A stretch of DNA of 54,167 nucleotides from NCBI GenBank assembly GCA_020352515.1, contig CP070678.1, positions 4,465,185 through 4,519,351 of the forward strand, read 5' to 3'. A program made the position numbers and the translations under genes. Numbering within the stretch: position 1 is the stretch's first letter; every line of letters starts with the position of its first letter. Below the pieces are notes generated by a model, which had not been told where the DNA came from, ran no database searches, and saw only the letters and a list, made by a program, of their open reading frames with translations. Below are positions 24,802-40,849 of the stretch, piece by piece. Source of the DNA: Phycisphaerales bacterium. GTDB lineage: Bacteria > Planctomycetota > Phycisphaerae > Sedimentisphaerales > Anaerobacaceae.

Positions 24802-25650
24802 TTACCCTAATTGTTTTTGCTTTCTGCTCTTTCGCCTGCGGATTATCCGCTTGTTACTCGGATTCCGCGGATTTCTGGTCTTTCCACCCTTCGCCAGCAC
24901 GCCAGTAGGAGAGCACGGATGTCTGCCTCCGTTGGCCCGGCCCTCGCCTCCACCCATCGGGTGAGACACCGGGTTCATCGCTTTGCCTCGAACATGAGGT
25001 TTGCGCCCCATATGCCTCTTTCGTCCGGCCTTGCCCACCCTTATGTTCTGATCGTCAGGATTGCTCAGCCGCCCTATCGTCGCACGACATTCCTTCCGGA
25101 TCATCCGCATCTCGCCGCTTGGCAAAATCACCGTCACCCAGTCGCCCTCTTTGGCGACTATCCTCGCCGCGTTCCCGGCCCCCCGGACAAGCTTGCCGCC
25201 CTGACCCGCCGTCATCTCGATGTTGTGAATCTCAAGGCCCGCCGGAATCGCCTCCAGCGGCATCGCGTTCCCGATCTTCGGCTCACACGAATCGCCGCTT
25301 TCCACTCTGTCGCCCGACTTTATGCCCAGCGGCGCCAATATGTATCTCTTTTCACCGTCCGCGTAGTGCAGCAGCGAGATAAAGCAATTCCTGTTCGGGT
25401 CGTATTCCACCGTCGCCACCTTCGCGGGAATCCCATCCTTGTTGCGCTTAAAATCGATGATGCGGTAAATCCTTTTCGCTCCGCCGCCTCTGAACCGGCT
25501 GGTCGTAACGCCATGATGATTCCTTCCGCCGCTCTTCTTTATCCTGACGCACAGCGACTTCTCCGGCCGGTGACCGGTCAACTCCGAATAGTCATTAACC
25601 GAGCTGTTTCTACGTCCGGCGCTCGTTGGCTTGTAAACGCGAATACCCAT
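24802..25650 (-). CDS. rplB: 50S ribosomal protein L2
   Basis: 282 residues. L2 is needed for subunit joining and lies close to the peptidyl-transferase centre. Blocks: [37 protein letters not shown] and the functionally key C-terminal [19 protein letters not shown] with the conserved His, ending [16 protein letters not shown]. Between rplW and rpsS. Confidence 0.98.
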   Translation of the reverse strand: MGIRVYKPTSAGRRNSSVNDYSELTGHRPEKSLCVRIKKSGGRNHHGVTTSRFRGGGAKRIYRIIDFKRNKDGIPAKVATVEYDPNRNCFISLLHYADGEKRYILAPLGIKSGDRVESGDSCEPKIGNAMPLEAIPAGLEIHNIEMTAGQGGKLVRGAGNAARIVAKEGDWVTVILPSGEMRMIRKECRATIGRLSNPDDQNIRVGKAGRKRHMGRKPHVRGKAMNPVSHPMGGGEGRANGGRHPCSPTGVLAKGGKTRNPRNPSNKRIIRRRKSRKQKQLG

Positions 25651-25681
25651 AATCTCAGCCTCGTACCTGATTCTCGGGCCC

Positions 25682-25975
25682 TTAGAACAAGTCTATATGA
25701 TAATCCGGCTCTAGTACTACCACGGCTTTTTTCCACCTCGGCGTCACCCCAGCAGTTCTGCCTCTACGCCGATATTTGCCGTGACGATTCGCCGTCCTTA
25801 CCTTCCGCACCTTAACATTGTATATCCGTTCCACCGCGTTCCTGATCTGTGTCTTGTTCGCACGCCTGTTCACTTCAAAAGAGTACGCACCCTTCACATT
25901 CGCAAAATGCATCCCCTGCTCAGTGACCAAAGGACGGATTAATATACTGTAGTCATCCACGAAAACACCCGTCAA
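25682..25975 (-). CDS. rplW: 50S ribosomal protein L23
   Basis: 97 residues as given. L23 forms the tunnel-exit docking site for trigger factor and SRP. Core: [26 protein letters not shown] and [24 protein letters not shown]. The first codon here is TTG, overlapping the rplD stop; a GTG five codons later (25960, product [11 protein letters not shown]) fits the family length better and may be the true start. Coupled to rplD either way. Confidence 0.93.
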   Translation of the reverse strand: MTGVFVDDYSILIRPLVTEQGMHFANVKGAYSFEVNRRANKTQIRNAVERIYNVKVRKVRTANRHGKYRRRGRTAGVTPRWKKAVVVLEPDYHIDLF

Positions 25976-26607
25976 TTCTCACTCTTCGCCTCTCTGTTCA
26001 GCAGCCACAGAAACGCATCTTTGGTAATCAGAAGCTTTCGACTGCCCAGAATATCCCCGGCGTTCAACTGCGCCACCGGCATCACTGAAACCTTCGGAAT
26101 ATTCCTGGCCGACATGTAAACATTTGCATCCTCGCCCCCGACCGTAACCAGACAGCTCCGCTCTATCTTCAGATTGCTTAAAATCCTCGCAAAATCTCTG
26201 GTCCTGGGCTTCTCAAAACTGAGACCATCCACAACAACCAGATTGTTGCTCAGAAGCTTTGCCAGTACGGCTGAGTCCCGCGCCAGCTTCTTCTGCTTGC
26301 GAGGCATGCCGTTACGGAAGCTCCTCGCCCCCTTCGCAAAAATCATGCCCCCGCCGACACGTTTTCCGGTCCTCACATTGCCGATACGAGCGTTGCCCGT
26401 GCCCTTCTGTCTGAAGAGCTTCCTGCCGGAGCCCGCAACCACGCTTCTGCCCTTTGTGGCCGCCGTCCCCGCACGCTTGTTTGCCTGGTACATGACGATG
26501 GCCTGCTTGAGAAGAGGATACCTCACCGAACCACCCAACAGCGATTCGTCAACCTTCAGGCTCTCCACCTCTTGCCCGTCCGTATTGTAAACAACCAAAT
26601 CAATCAT
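25972..26607 (-). CDS. rplD: 50S ribosomal protein L4
   Basis: 211 residues. L4 with L22 forms the tunnel constriction. Blocks: KLFRQKGTGNARIGNVRTGKRVGGGMIFAKG, RKQKKLARDSAVLAKL and the C-terminal LLITKDAFLWLLN. In E. coli L4 represses the S10 operon; not shown here. Overlaps rplW. Confidence 0.97.
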   Translation of the reverse strand: MIDLVVYNTDGQEVESLKVDESLLGGSVRYPLLKQAIVMYQANKRAGTAATKGRSVVAGSGRKLFRQKGTGNARIGNVRTGKRVGGGMIFAKGARSFRNGMPRKQKKLARDSAVLAKLLSNNLVVVDGLSFEKPRTRDFARILSNLKIERSCLVTVGGEDANVYMSARNIPKVSVMPVAQLNAGDILGSRKLLITKDAFLWLLNREAKSEN

Positions 26608-26689
26608 CTGCTCGTATCTCGTAGCACATCAACAATTTCGTTCCTCCTTCAATAAAAGAACACCTCGGTAGGCACGTTCTAAACCTGCT

Positions 26690-27352
26690 TCACGTAACTT
26701 CTACCCCCGCCTTCTTGGCGCTGCGCACAACACAGTAGCCCCCTGACGGGCCGGGTATCGCTCCCTTGACTATCAAAAGGTTCTTCTCTTCATCTACAGC
26801 CACAACCTCGTGGTTCTTTGTAGTAACACGCCGGTTGCCCAAGTGTCCGGCCATTCGCAGGCCTTTCTTGGGATTTCCCCCGTGCCCCCGGTCCGTGCCA
26901 TGACTTGCCTGAGAGCCCGGCGCCCTGTGCTTGCGCTCGGTCCCGTGAGAGGCGGGAAAACCACCAAACCCATGTCGTTTCATCACTCCCGCACAACCTT
27001 TGCCCTTGCTGTTTGCCTCCACGTCCACATACCTCGCCTCCGCAAACACATTTACCGAAACCGAATCGCCGGGTTTGTACTCGCCGCTTGCGTCATCCGC
27101 CAGACGCATCTCCCGAACGAACCTTTTGGGCGTCGAATTAGCCTTTTCGGCATGCCCGATCTGCGGACGCTTGGTCCGGCGAGACTTGACGTCCTCGTAC
27201 CCCAGTTGAACAGCATTGTACCCGTCGGTCTCGACCGTCTTGACCTGCATAACAACACACGGCCCCGCCTGGATAACCGTCACGGGCAACAAATCGCCCG
27301 AGTCGCTGTAAACCTGCGTCATACCAACTTTCTTTCCCAACAACATCGCCAT
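26690..27352 (-). CDS. rplC: 50S ribosomal protein L3
   Basis: 220 residues from ATG 27352 (MAMLLGKKVGMTQVYSDSG). L3 is an early assembly protein near the peptidyl-transferase centre. Further blocks: KRHGFGGFPASHGTERKHRAPGSQ and KKGLRMAGHLGNRRVTTKNHEVV; the Q in GSQ is the position often methylated by PrmB. An open extension to 27388 (MIGGARPERLDS) is not family-like. Confidence 0.96.
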   Translation of the reverse strand: MAMLLGKKVGMTQVYSDSGDLLPVTVIQAGPCVVMQVKTVETDGYNAVQLGYEDVKSRRTKRPQIGHAEKANSTPKRFVREMRLADDASGEYKPGDSVSVNVFAEARYVDVEANSKGKGCAGVMKRHGFGGFPASHGTERKHRAPGSQASHGTDRGHGGNPKKGLRMAGHLGNRRVTTKNHEVVAVDEEKNLLIVKGAIPGPSGGYCVVRSAKKAGVEVT

Positions 27353-27416
27353 ACTGTCTAATCTCTCTGGCCGGGCGCCCCCGATCACCTCGAGCGGACG
27401 GCACCACCGACCTGAA

Positions 27417-27731
27417 TCAGGCCTTAATCCTTACAAATACCCCTGCCGGAACAACCAAACGGTTCAAAACTTCAACCGTACGCGCGTTCGCCTCGTGAAT
27501 GTCGATCAGACGCTTGTGCGTCCGCAGCTCGAACTGCTCACGCGACTTCTTGTCGATGTGCGGACTTCGCAACACCGTATACCTCTCGATACGCGTGGGC
27601 AAGGGAACCGGGCCGCTCACACGGGCGTTCGTTTTCCGGGCATGCTCAACTATCTCCTTTGCTGACGCGTCCAGAGCCCTGTGGTCGTAAGCTTCCATCC
27701 TGATTCTTATTCTTTCCGTTTCCGTAGCCAT
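27417..27731 (-). CDS. rpsJ: 30S ribosomal protein S10
   Basis: 104 residues. S10 sits in the 30S head and also links NusG/NusB to RNA polymerase in antitermination. Blocks: [55 protein letters not shown] and THKRLIDI. First gene of the S10 set; an upstream gap of about 490 bases separates it from fusA. Confidence 0.98.
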   Translation of the reverse strand: MATETERIRIRMEAYDHRALDASAKEIVEHARKTNARVSGPVPLPTRIERYTVLRSPHIDKKSREQFELRTHKRLIDIHEANARTVEVLNRLVVPAGVFVRIKA

Positions 27732-28224
27732 AACTTCTCTCTGTGCCGCAAATCATCTCGGCTACAACGCTGCCGCGACGATTCGCACTGCAAAACGGAC
27801 GCCATACAAAAACGCCCTCGTCAATACTCCTAAGGGCCAGTAGTTTATCAAGTTATATGCCAAGTGCAAACGAAAACCTTCACGTTAGCCGACACTTTTC
27901 CTCGTGTAGACCGCCCTAAATCTTGTTTGATTTGGCAGGAAAGGCCTCGTCAGAATCGCCTTCCTTAAAAGCTCTGGCTCGAACCGCAGTTCAAGGCCCT
28001 TCAAAAACCTCTGACAGGTTTTTGGTGCACCCCACGTCTGGCGGACTCACCACAAAACCATCCGTGACCACAAACTTAAAGATATGCCACAGCCCAACTG
28101 GTTCACGCAAAGTCATCCCTGACGATGCTCGCTACGGCTGAAAACCACGGAATCTACCACACGAGCTCAACCCTGTCAACAAAATGTTGAGAAAACTTTC
28201 CCCGACAACAAAAATCTCCATGTT
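27732..28224 (-). other. fusA-rpsJ intergenic region, likely S10 leader
   Basis: About 490 bases without a supported gene. It holds the stem-loop at 28002-28024 and presumably the promoter and leader of the S10 gene set. A weak promoter candidate on the minus strand is TTGCAC, 16 bases, TAAACT (around 27846-27873). No known S10 leader structure could be recognised by eye. Confidence 0.4.
28002..28024. terminator. Stem-loop, possible fusA terminator
   Basis: Perfect inverted repeat of nine bases, CAAAAACCT and AGGTTTTTG, around a five-base loop. On the minus strand it lies about 200 bases after the fusA stop. The A- and T-tracts are inside the stem, so it would work in either direction but with a weak GC core; terminator function is uncertain. 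Confidence 0.35.
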
Positions 28225-30300
28225 TCATATCAGAATCTGCCTTGCAAGCTGCTCCGGCACTTTTTCATAGCTCAAAGGCTCCATCGTAAACGTGCCCCTT
28301 CCCCCCGTGGCGCTCCTGATTTCGCTCGAATAGCCGAAAAGCTCAACCAACGGAACCCGGGCGTCGATTACCTGCATGCTGCCGTGAACCCGACAGTCGT
28401 TGATCAGCCCCCTCTTTGCAAGCAGACTGCCCTGAACGGCCCCGAAATTGGCCTGCGGCACCACCACCTGAAGCCTCATTACCGGCTCAAGCAGCACCGG
28501 CTCAGCCTTCTTCACGGCCTTCTCAACCGCAATCGCCGCCGCCTGCTCAAAAGCCAATGCCGATGAGTCCACCGCGTGGTACGAACCATCGATTAACGTA
28601 ACTCTCGCCCCAACAACAGGATAGCCCGCCAGAACGCCGCTGCTCAAAGCATCCCTCGCACCGCGTTCAACATCAGGAATATACTCCCTCGGCACTTTAT
28701 CGGACCCAGCTCGGCTCTCAAACTCATTCTCACCACTCCAATGCCTGTCCTCGGTAAGAAGTGGACTGATACCCAAAACCACGTGACCATACTGTCCGTG
28801 CCCCCCTGTCTGCCGGACAAACTTGCCCTCAGCCTCCGCCGCCCGCATAATTGCCTCCTTGTAGGCGACTCTCGGCCTGCCTACCCTGACATTCACACCT
28901 CTCTCTCTTACCAGCTTGTGCTGCAAAACCTCAAGATGCAGCTCACCCATCCCGCTGATAATCGTCTGGCCCGTCTCACCGTCCGTCTTCCACTTGAAAG
29001 TCGGGTCTTCACGCCTCAGAGCCGCCAAAGCACTTGCAAGCTTTGCCTTTTCAGCCGCCGTCCGGGGCTCAATCGACATGTTGATCACCGTCTGAGGAAA
29101 AGTTATGCTCGGCAGGCACACCGGTTTCTTCGGGTCACAAATCGTGTCGCCCGTAAGAGTTTCTTTCAAACCAACCGCCGCCACGATATCCCCGGCGCCG
29201 GCAGAATCGAGAAGCCTTCGATCATTCGCGTGCATCTCGAAGATTCGAGTGATGTTCTCACGCCTGTCGCGATTCGTGTTCAATACCCGCGTCCCCGGCT
29301 TCAACCTGCCCTGATAAATCCTCAAAAAGCTCAAATCACCGTGAACATCGCTCGTAATCTTGAACGCAAGAGCCACTAAGCTGCCGCCGGGATCGCATTT
29401 TACCTTGATTTCCTTCTTTTTATCGGTCGGTTTGTGTCCCACCAAAACCGGCTTGTCTTGTGGGGAAGGCAGGTACGCCACCACGCCGTCAAGCAGCCGC
29501 TGGATGCCGATGTACTTCAACGCCGATCCTACAAAAACCGGCTGAAGCTTGTTTGCCAACGTGCCCTTCCTGATGCCGGCGTGAATCAACTCGGGTCCGA
29601 CCCGCTTGTCGTGCACATAGACATCCATCAACTCCTCGTCATACTCGGCCGCAAGCTCGATCATCTCGCTTCTTCGCCGACTGGAGACCGCCCGCAGGTC
29701 GGCCGGTATCTCAGTCTCTTCAAATGTCGCCCCAAGCTTCTCAGCACGGTAGAAAACCGCTTTCATCCTGATCAGGTCCACCAGACCCGCGAAAGAGTCT
29801 TCCGAACCGATGGGAATTTGAACCAGGATTGGATTGGCCAGTAGTTTGTCCCTAATGCTCGAAACAGACATCTCGAAGTCCGCACCCGTCTTGTCCATCT
29901 TGTTGATGAAGCAAAGACAAGGTAATTCGTACTTGCGACCCTGCCGCCAGACCGTCTCGCTCTGGGCCTGGACCCCCTCGCTGCCGTCAAATACGGCCAC
30001 CGCCCCGTCCAGAACACGCAACGACCTCTCGACCTCGGCCGTAAAATCAATGTGCCCCGGTGTGTCGATCAGGTTGATGTCAAAGCCTTTCCACGGACAC
30101 TTTGTGGCCGCCGACGTGATCGTAATGCCCCTTTGCTGCTCCTCCTCCATATAGTCCATAACCGCCGTGCCGTCGTGGACCTCACCCATCTTGTACGTCT
30201 TGCCCGCGTAATAGAGAATCCGCTCAGTCACCGTCGTCTTGCCGGCGTCGATATGAGCCATAATGCCAATATTACGCAGCTTTTCCAGATTGCTCGGCAT
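28225..30300 (-). CDS. fusA: Elongation factor G
   Basis: 691 residues, normal length. EF-G catalyses GTP-driven translocation and, with RRF, ribosome recycling. G-domain motifs: AHIDAGKTT (15-23), RGITITSAA (57-65), DTPGH (79-83) and NKMD (133-136). Domains III-V follow, with the domain IV tip around GGHGQYGHV and [19 protein letters not shown] at the end. It is separated from rpsG by a Rho-independent terminator, so unlike the classical str operon it must have its own promoter. Confidence 0.97.
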   Translation of the reverse strand: MPSNLEKLRNIGIMAHIDAGKTTVTERILYYAGKTYKMGEVHDGTAVMDYMEEEQQRGITITSAATKCPWKGFDINLIDTPGHIDFTAEVERSLRVLDGAVAVFDGSEGVQAQSETVWRQGRKYELPCLCFINKMDKTGADFEMSVSSIRDKLLANPILVQIPIGSEDSFAGLVDLIRMKAVFYRAEKLGATFEETEIPADLRAVSSRRRSEMIELAAEYDEELMDVYVHDKRVGPELIHAGIRKGTLANKLQPVFVGSALKYIGIQRLLDGVVAYLPSPQDKPVLVGHKPTDKKKEIKVKCDPGGSLVALAFKITSDVHGDLSFLRIYQGRLKPGTRVLNTNRDRRENITRIFEMHANDRRLLDSAGAGDIVAAVGLKETLTGDTICDPKKPVCLPSITFPQTVINMSIEPRTAAEKAKLASALAALRREDPTFKWKTDGETGQTIISGMGELHLEVLQHKLVRERGVNVRVGRPRVAYKEAIMRAAEAEGKFVRQTGGHGQYGHVVLGISPLLTEDRHWSGENEFESRAGSDKVPREYIPDVERGARDALSSGVLAGYPVVGARVTLIDGSYHAVDSSALAFEQAAAIAVEKAVKKAEPVLLEPVMRLQVVVPQANFGAVQGSLLAKRGLINDCRVHGSMQVIDARVPLVELFGYSSEIRSATGGRGTFTMEPLSYEKVPEQLARQILI

Positions 30301-30384
30301 CCGTCACGCCTCGTCTTCTCACTTCAACCGTATCCAACCACCTCGACTTTTCTTCTGTCGGCCAGCCCAATGATGAACCCGAAT

Positions 30385-30426
30385 AAAAAAACTGCCACGG
30401 CCGTTTCCAAAAAGATACCGTGGCAG
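30385..30426 (-). terminator. Rho-independent terminator after rpsG
   Basis: On the minus strand, a perfect nine-base-pair stem (CTGCCACGG with CCGTGGCAG; positions 30418-30426 and 30392-30400), a 17-base loop and a run of seven T. It starts about 16 bases after the rpsG stop and ends the rplK-rpoBC-rpsL-rpsG transcript before fusA. Confidence 0.85.
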
Positions 30427-30442
30427 CAAAAGACAACCGCTT

Positions 30443-30916
30443 TTACCAGGCAAAGTGGGCAAATGCCTTGTTCGCCTCCGCCATTCTGTGAACGTTCTCA
30501 CGATTAGTCATCGCCCCGCCCCGCTTTTCATAGGCTTCCATCAACTCACCCGCCAGCCGGTCACACATCGGTTTTCCCTTCCTCGCCCGTGCCGCCTGCA
30601 ATATCCACCGGAAAGCCAGCGACTGCTGCCTCTTCGGACCAACCTGCATCGGAACCTGGTAGCTCGCCCCCCCGATACGCTTGCTGCGAACCTCGATCAA
30701 CGGTCTGACATTCTCAACTGCCGTCTCGAACACCTCCAGCGGCGCCACGTCCTTGATCTTTGCACCGATAATCTCCATCGCATCATAGAACACCGACTGA
30801 GCCGTGCTCTTCTTGCCGTCCCACATCAGACAGTTAATAAACTTGGCCACCAGCTTGCTGCCGTACTTCGGATCAGGTTTCAACTGTTGAGCTGACGCTG
30901 TAAACTTCTTAGCCAT
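30443..30916 (-). CDS. rpsG: 30S ribosomal protein S7
   Basis: 157 residues. S7 initiates assembly of the 30S head and contacts E-site tRNA. Blocks: [49 protein letters not shown] and [17 protein letters not shown]. Last gene before the terminator at 30385-30426. Confidence 0.97.
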   Translation of the reverse strand: MAKKFTASAQQLKPDPKYGSKLVAKFINCLMWDGKKSTAQSVFYDAMEIIGAKIKDVAPLEVFETAVENVRPLIEVRSKRIGGASYQVPMQVGPKRQQSLAFRWILQAARARKGKPMCDRLAGELMEAYEKRGGAMTNRENVHRMAEANKAFAHFAW

Positions 30917-31015
30917 TAATATATCCTCGTTTCAAAATGCCCGACTCCGATTCTCACGCCTCCGCCCCCCAACTTGGCTGGCTGACGATCCGCCCGGCTC
31001 AGGCTCAAACCTTGG

Positions 31016-31387
31016 CTACTTCGGCTTCTTTGCTCCGTACTTGCTTCTCCCACGCTTGCGATTGCCAACGCCCGCGCAGTCCAGAACTCCACGCACAATG
31101 TGATAACGAACACCCGGAAGATCTCTGACTCGACCACCACGAATCAGCACCGTGCTGTGCTCCTGCAGATTGTGGTCAATCCCCGGTATATAGGCCGTCA
31201 CCTCTTTGCCGTTCGTCAGCCTCACACGCGCAATCTTACGCAACGCGGAGTTCGGCTTCTTCGGCGTCTGCGTCCTTACTATCAAACACACCCCCCGCTT
31301 CTGCGGCGAGCCGCTGATATCGGAAACTCGCTTGCGGCCCTTCGACTTCGCCCTCGGACGTCTGACTAACTGGTTTTTCGTCGGCAT
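31016..31387 (-). CDS. rpsL: 30S ribosomal protein S12 with Arg at position 88
   Basis: 123 residues. S12 is in the decoding centre. The streptomycin-sensitive loop TPKKPNSA has K43 unchanged, but the second loop reads [13 protein letters not shown], with R88 (codon AGA, 31124-31126) where E. coli has K88. K88R (K87R in mature numbering) is a known streptomycin-resistance change in other bacteria. Whether it acts so here is inference. Between rpoC and rpsG. Confidence 0.97.
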   Translation of the reverse strand: MPTKNQLVRRPRAKSKGRKRVSDISGSPQKRGVCLIVRTQTPKKPNSALRKIARVRLTNGKEVTAYIPGIDHNLQEHSTVLIRGGRVRDLPGVRYHIVRGVLDCAGVGNRKRGRSKYGAKKPK

Positions 31388-31413
31388 GATCCCTGTCTCT
31401 TGAACTGTAATTG

Positions 31414-35739
<4,326 letters not shown>

Positions 35740-35787
35740 TTAAGGACCCCTGCCATTGGCAACCGACAATTAGTCATCAATCCGTCC

Positions 35788-38700
35788 TTACAGAGCCGCG
35801 CTTCCCAGCCTCTTCTTCTCAAGCTGGATATTCAATCCCAGCCCGCGTATCTCGTTGCACAGAACGTCAAAGGAAAGAGGCGTCCCCGCCTCCAGAGTAT
35901 TCTGACCCTTGACCATCGATTCATAAATCTTCGTACGTCCCTCAACATCGTCGCTCTTGACCGTAAGCATCTCTTGCAGCGTGTAGGCCGCACCGTAGCC
36001 CTCCAGAGCCCAGACTTCCATCTCCCCGAACCTCTGACCGCCCGTCCTCGCCTTGCCCCCAAGAGGCTGTTGCGTGATCAGACTGTACGGACCGGTCGCA
36101 CGAGCGTGAATCTTGTCGTCTACTAGATGGTGAAGCTTCATCATGTAAATGTAACCAATGGTCGCACACTGCTCGAGCGGCTCGCCCGTACGCCCGTCGT
36201 ACAATTGAGTCTTCAGCATCTTCGGAATGTTAACAAAGAATTCCGTGGCGGGCGGCGCCTCTCTGTTGGCCTCAAGCTCCGCTTTACGACTGTTCACAAG
36301 ATCGTTCGCCTCAATCGTCAACTCCTGCACGTCCCCCTCCGTCGCACCGTCGAACACCGGAGTAAACGCCGAAAATCCCAGAACCTTCGCTACCCACCCG
36401 AGGTGGGTCTCCAGTATCTGGCCAACGTTCATGCGGCTCGGCACACCCAGCGGGTTGAGCAATATGTCGAGACTCGTGCCGTCCTCGAGAAACGGCATAT
36501 CTTCCTCGGGCATAATCTTCGCAATCACACCCTTGTTGCCGTGCCGACCCGCCATCTTGTCCCCTATTGACAGCGTCCTCTTGATCGCCACGTAAACCTT
36601 TACCATCTGAAGCACCCCGCTCGGAAGCTCGTCGCCGTGTTTCATCGTCTCTATACGCCGCTTCTTCTCCTCCTGAATCTCAACAATCTTCGACCAATAC
36701 TTGTCCACAATCTTCTGAACGCCCTCCCGAAGTGACGCCGGCCGTACCCACTTGATGTTGAAGGCCTCTATCTGCTCGTAGATAACCTCGTCATCAGGGC
36801 TGGCCCCCACTTTCTGGCGCGTGGACGGATCAATGATATTGACCTCGAACTTCTTGTGGACATTCTCGATCATTTGCCTGAAAACCGTGCACTCCTTGGC
36901 CCTCATCTCCCCCTCGTATGCCTTCACCTGCGCCGCAAGAGCCTTCTTCTGCTCATCCGTCCCGGCGCCACGACGCACAAACCGCTCCGTCTTTATCACC
37001 ACACCCTCATAGCCGCTCGGCAACTCCAGAGAGTCGTTCTTGACATCCTCGCCCGCCCTGCCGAATATGGCGTGAAGCAGCTTCTCCTCCGGAGTCAGCT
37101 CCGTCTTGCTCTTTGGAACTACCTTGCCGACCAGAACGTCACCAGGACAAACACGCGTGCCCTCCCGAACAACACCGTACTCGTCAAGATTGCGAAGGGC
37201 CTTCTCGCTCACGTTCGGAATATCACGCGTGAACTCCTCCTTCCCCAGCCGCGTCTCCCTGACTTCCGCCGTGAACTCGTCGATATGGATGCTCGTGAAG
37301 CTGTCATCCTTGCATAGCCGCTCGCTGACTATAATCGCGTCTTCAAAGTTGTAACCGTCAAATGAGACGAAGCCCACAAGAACATTCTTGCCGAGAGAAA
37401 GTACCCCCTCCGAAGTCCCCCCGCCGTCCGCTATAATCTGACCCTTCTGAACCCTGTCGCCAGGCTTCACAATCGGTTTTTGATTAAGGCACGTCCTTTC
37501 GTTCAAGCCCACAAACTTCGCAAGCTGGTACTCGTCCGTATGATTGACCACTATCCGAGTCGCGTCAACCTCCGTAACCGTCCCGCTGCTCTCCGACCGA
37601 ACCACCATGCTTGAGTTTCGCCCGACCACGCTTTCCATCCCCGTGCCAACCAACGGCGGCTCCGTCTTCAACAGCGGAACCGCCTGACGCTGCATGTTCG
37701 ACCCCATCAACGCCCGGTTGGCGTCGTCATGCTCCAGAAACGGAATCAGCGAGGCTGTAACACCCACAATCTGCTTCGGTGAAATGTCAACGTAATCCAC
37801 CTCTTCCGGAGAGACATGGGCCAGCTCTCCGCTCTTGCGAGCGAGCACAAGACCGCCCTTAATCTTGTTCGTCTTCGGGTCCACCGCGCTCGGTGGTGCG
37901 AACACCGCTTTCATCTCCTCGTCCGCACGCAAGTATTCAACGTCCCCCGTGACCTTGCCCTTCCTGACCTTCCGATAAGGCGTAAGCAAAAACCCGTATT
38001 CGTCAATCGTCGCAAATATCGCCAACGAGGCGATCAGGCCGATATTCGTTCCCTCAGGCGTCTCGATGGGACATATTCGCCCGTAATGGCTGATGTGAAC
38101 GTCACGAACCTCAAAGCCCGCTCGCCTCCGGTTCAAACCACCCGGCCCAAGTGCGGAAAGACGTCTCTCATGAGTCAACTGGCTAAGCGCGTTCGTCTGG
38201 TCCACAACCTGGCTCAGCTCCCCACGGCCGTAGAAGTAGTTGATGCTGCTCGATACGCTCTTAGAATTTACCAAATCGGCTATGCGTAGAGGCTCCTCGG
38301 AGTCCCTCTTGATGCTCATCCGCTCCTGAACCGTCTTACGAAGCTTCAAGAGACCTTTTCTTATCTCATCGGCGGCCAGCTCGTCAATAGTGCGCAGTCT
38401 TCTATTGCCCAAGTGGTCGATGTCGTCCACCTCGCCCTCGTTGTTGCGCAAGGCCATGATATACTTCATGGTGTTAAGAAAGTCTTCCGGCCGAAGCGTC
38501 ATCTCGTCCTCGTCAACAGTCTGCTCGAACTTCCGGTTCAACCGAAACCTCCCCACCCGGCCAAGACGATAACGGTTCGAATCGAAAAACTTCTCCGCGA
38601 AGAAAGCCTTCGCCTTCTCCTCGTTCGGTGGATTGCCCGGCCGCAAACGCATATAAAACTTCAGGAGCGCCTGCTCGTGGCTTTGACAGTCGTCCTCGGC

Positions 38701-39594
38701 AAGTGTATTCAGGATGATTGCGTCTCGAACCCCATCGATAACCTCGATACTGCTCGCAGATCGCCTCGTCTTCCTCCCCTTCGTCTTGCCTTTGCCGGTT
38801 CTCGAAAGCGCCGACTGTATCACCGATACCTTGTCCGCGATTTGACCACCCGCCTCTACTATGATCTCGCCCGTCTCCGGGTCAACTATCGGCTTGGCCG
38901 CCCACATCGCAGCCCCGAGCTTGTTAAGAGAAACCGTCGTCGTTTTGTAGAACAAACCCAATATCGACTCCGAACTCGAGTAATCCGGGCTTATCGCCCT
39001 CAGAAAAACCGTCGCAGGAATCTTGCTCGACTGATCTATCTTAACCACCAGCACATCTTTGTGTGTAACACCTATCTCTATCCAGCTACCTCTCTCAGGT
39101 ATTATCCGGCCCCCGTGAAGAACACGGTCGCCCTCCTTGCTCTCTATTAGAAAATCAACACCGGGACTCCTGTGCAACTGGCTCACTATGACACGAACCG
39201 CACCGTTAATTATGAACTCGCCGCCACCCATCATTATCGGTATCTCGCCCAGGTACATCGCCTGCTCCGGCAAATCCGCACCCTCCTTCGTACGAAGTCT
39301 GCACGTAATCTTCAACGGGTATCCGTAAGTCAGCCGCAATTGCCTGCACTGAGTCGGAGTATAGTGTGGCTTCTCAAGCTCGTAATAGAGATACTCCAAA
39401 CGCATGTTCTTGTCGTAGCTCTCGATGGGAAATATCTCCCGAAACAGCGACTCCAGTCCGACCCGTTTCCTCCGGGTAGGCGAAACCTGCTTCTGCAGAA
39501 ACTGCTCGTAGCTGCTCCTTTGTATCGCAACCAAATCCGGAATCTCAACAGCATCACGGACTTTGCCAAAATCACGAACGTTCTTAGAGACCAT
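35788..39594 (-). CDS. rpoB: RNA polymerase beta subunit
   Basis: 1268 residues. It forms one pincer of RNA polymerase and the rifampicin pocket. The rif region reads [32 protein letters not shown] and keeps D516, H526 and S531 equivalents, so no classical resistance change is seen. Later blocks: [35 protein letters not shown] and the C-terminal [25 protein letters not shown] short lysine/arginine-rich linker ([15 protein letters not shown]) lies around residue 275. Between rplL and rpoC. Confidence 0.98.
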   Translation of the reverse strand: MVSKNVRDFGKVRDAVEIPDLVAIQRSSYEQFLQKQVSPTRRKRVGLESLFREIFPIESYDKNMRLEYLYYELEKPHYTPTQCRQLRLTYGYPLKITCRLRTKEGADLPEQAMYLGEIPIMMGGGEFIINGAVRVIVSQLHRSPGVDFLIESKEGDRVLHGGRIIPERGSWIEIGVTHKDVLVVKIDQSSKIPATVFLRAISPDYSSSESILGLFYKTTTVSLNKLGAAMWAAKPIVDPETGEIIVEAGGQIADKVSVIQSALSRTGKGKTKGRKTRRSASSIEVIDGVRDAIILNTLAEDDCQSHEQALLKFYMRLRPGNPPNEEKAKAFFAEKFFDSNRYRLGRVGRFRLNRKFEQTVDEDEMTLRPEDFLNTMKYIMALRNNEGEVDDIDHLGNRRLRTIDELAADEIRKGLLKLRKTVQERMSIKRDSEEPLRIADLVNSKSVSSSINYFYGRGELSQVVDQTNALSQLTHERRLSALGPGGLNRRRAGFEVRDVHISHYGRICPIETPEGTNIGLIASLAIFATIDEYGFLLTPYRKVRKGKVTGDVEYLRADEEMKAVFAPPSAVDPKTNKIKGGLVLARKSGELAHVSPEEVDYVDISPKQIVGVTASLIPFLEHDDANRALMGSNMQRQAVPLLKTEPPLVGTGMESVVGRNSSMVVRSESSGTVTEVDATRIVVNHTDEYQLAKFVGLNERTCLNQKPIVKPGDRVQKGQIIADGGGTSEGVLSLGKNVLVGFVSFDGYNFEDAIIVSERLCKDDSFTSIHIDEFTAEVRETRLGKEEFTRDIPNVSEKALRNLDEYGVVREGTRVCPGDVLVGKVVPKSKTELTPEEKLLHAIFGRAGEDVKNDSLELPSGYEGVVIKTERFVRRGAGTDEQKKALAAQVKAYEGEMRAKECTVFRQMIENVHKKFEVNIIDPSTRQKVGASPDDEVIYEQIEAFNIKWVRPASLREGVQKIVDKYWSKIVEIQEEKKRRIETMKHGDELPSGVLQMVKVYVAIKRTLSIGDKMAGRHGNKGVIAKIMPEEDMPFLEDGTSLDILLNPLGVPSRMNVGQILETHLGWVAKVLGFSAFTPVFDGATEGDVQELTIEANDLVNSRKAELEANREAPPATEFFVNIPKMLKTQLYDGRTGEPLEQCATIGYIYMMKLHHLVDDKIHARATGPYSLITQQPLGGKARTGGQRFGEMEVWALEGYGAAYTLQEMLTVKSDDVEGRTKIYESMVKGQNTLEAGTPLSFDVLCNEIRGLGLNIQLEKKRLGSAAL

Positions 39595-39696
39595 CTGGTG
39601 CTCCCTTCAAAAGCTCACGGCACAACGCGCCCGCTGTTCGGCTCTCTGCCTCGTACACAACCATATCTATGCGCCTGTCGTGTCCGGCTTTCTAAC

Positions 39697-40176
39697 TTAA
39701 GCTATTTCAACCACCGCACCGGCAGCCTCAAGCTGCTTGGCCGCCGCTTCCGCATCTTCCCTGCTTACTTTCTCCTTCACCGGCTTCGGAACGCCCTCAA
39801 CAAGGTCTTTGGCTTCCTTCAAGCCTAATCCGGTCAGTGCCCTAACCTCCTTGATAACCTGAATCTTCTTCTCGCCGAACTCCTTCAGAATCACGTCAAA
39901 AATCGTCTTTTCTTCCTGCTCCTCGGCCGGCGCCTGAGCAGCCGGGCCCGCCATCATTACAGCGCCGCCGGCCGCAGGCTCTATACCATGCTCCTCTTTC
40001 AGGTAGTCGCCCAACTCCTTCGCCTGCATCAGCGTCAAACCGACTACCTTGTCGCCAAGCTTCTTGATTTCGCTGCTCCAGCCCTTTGTTTCCTTGGCGG
40101 CCGGCTTCTTGGCCGCTTTGCTCTCCTTCGAAGCCTCCATTGGTTCCTTCGTGTCTTTTGCTTGCTCGTCTGCCAT
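39697..40176 (-). CDS. rplL: 50S ribosomal protein L7/L12 with N-terminal extension
   Basis: 159 residues against about 125 usual. L7/L12 is the flexible stalk protein that recruits translation GTPases. The N-terminal dimerisation helix region ([28 protein letters not shown]), the Ala/Pro hinge and the C-terminal factor-binding domain ([39 protein letters not shown]) are intact. Before them lie about 33 charged residues rich in Lys, Glu and Ala. ATG 40176 has a clear AGGAG nine bases upstream, which supports the long form. Confidence 0.95.
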   Translation of the reverse strand: MADEQAKDTKEPMEASKESKAAKKPAAKETKGWSSEIKKLGDKVVGLTLMQAKELGDYLKEEHGIEPAAGGAVMMAGPAAQAPAEEQEEKTIFDVILKEFGEKKIQVIKEVRALTGLGLKEAKDLVEGVPKPVKEKVSREDAEAAAKQLEAAGAVVEIA

Positions 40177-40315
40177 TTCTTTGAACTCCTGGGATCAACG
40201 CCTCGCGGTAGCCGGGACTCCACCGTCCCGTTTAACCCTGATAATGGGGCAACCACAAAGCCAGTCTGTAATTTCAGTACCCGTACTGTACGCCTCCTTG
40301 ATGTTTGAAACTCCC

Positions 40316-40849
40316 TCACGCCGCTTCTTGTTCGCCCTGCTCTGCAATAGCCTTGATGCAGCCGGCGATTGTCTGCGCGGGGCCGCCCAACGCCCCGGCC
40401 AATCGAGAACCCGGCGAACGCATCAGCGTAACCACCTCGCCGAGCAGCTCTATTCGATTCGGCATGCCGCACAAACCTTCCGTCGCCTCGACGTCCAAAA
40501 CGGAGCCCTCGACAAAAGTCCCTTTAACCGTAATCGCCGGGATCTTCTTCGCCCATTCCGAAAGCTCCTTTGCAACATCTACTATGCTGTCCCCACCGTA
40601 CGCAATAGCGCAAGGTCCGCTGAAGAGCACTGCCGCCGCTTCCAGCCGCCGGTCGCGCAATGCTCTCTTGAACAATGAATTCTTGACCACCCGAATTCGT
40701 ATGCCCTTTTGCTTCAACTCGCCGCGCATCAGGTTATTGTCCACGCCGCTGACGCCTACCGTGCTGACCACAAGGAAGTCTCCAATGCTCTCGTCGACGA
40801 TCTTCTTGCTCAGCTCCGCTTGCAACAGCCCTTTAATGTATTTGCTCAT
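40316..40849 (-). CDS. rplJ: 50S ribosomal protein L10
   Basis: 177 residues from ATG 40849 ([17 protein letters not shown]), with AGGAG five bases upstream. L10 anchors the L7/L12 dimers to the ribosome. Blocks: [38 protein letters not shown] and [24 protein letters not shown]. The open 18-codon upstream extension does not fit the family. The gap before it (40850-40959) is where an L10 leader would be expected; I could not recognise one. Confidence 0.95.
   Translation of the reverse strand: MSKYIKGLLQAELSKKIVDESIGDFLVVSTVGVSGVDNNLMRGELKQKGIRIRVVKNSLFKRALRDRRLEAAAVLFSGPCAIAYGGDSIVDVAKELSEWAKKIPAITVKGTFVEGSVLDVEATEGLCGMPNRIELLGEVVTLMRSPGSRLAGALGGPAQTIAGCIKAIAEQGEQEAA

Noticed and set aside
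37540..38240. Rifampicin-resistance change in rpoB
   Set aside because: The Asp, His and Ser at the classical resistance positions are as in sensitive bacteria; other differences are ordinary variation.
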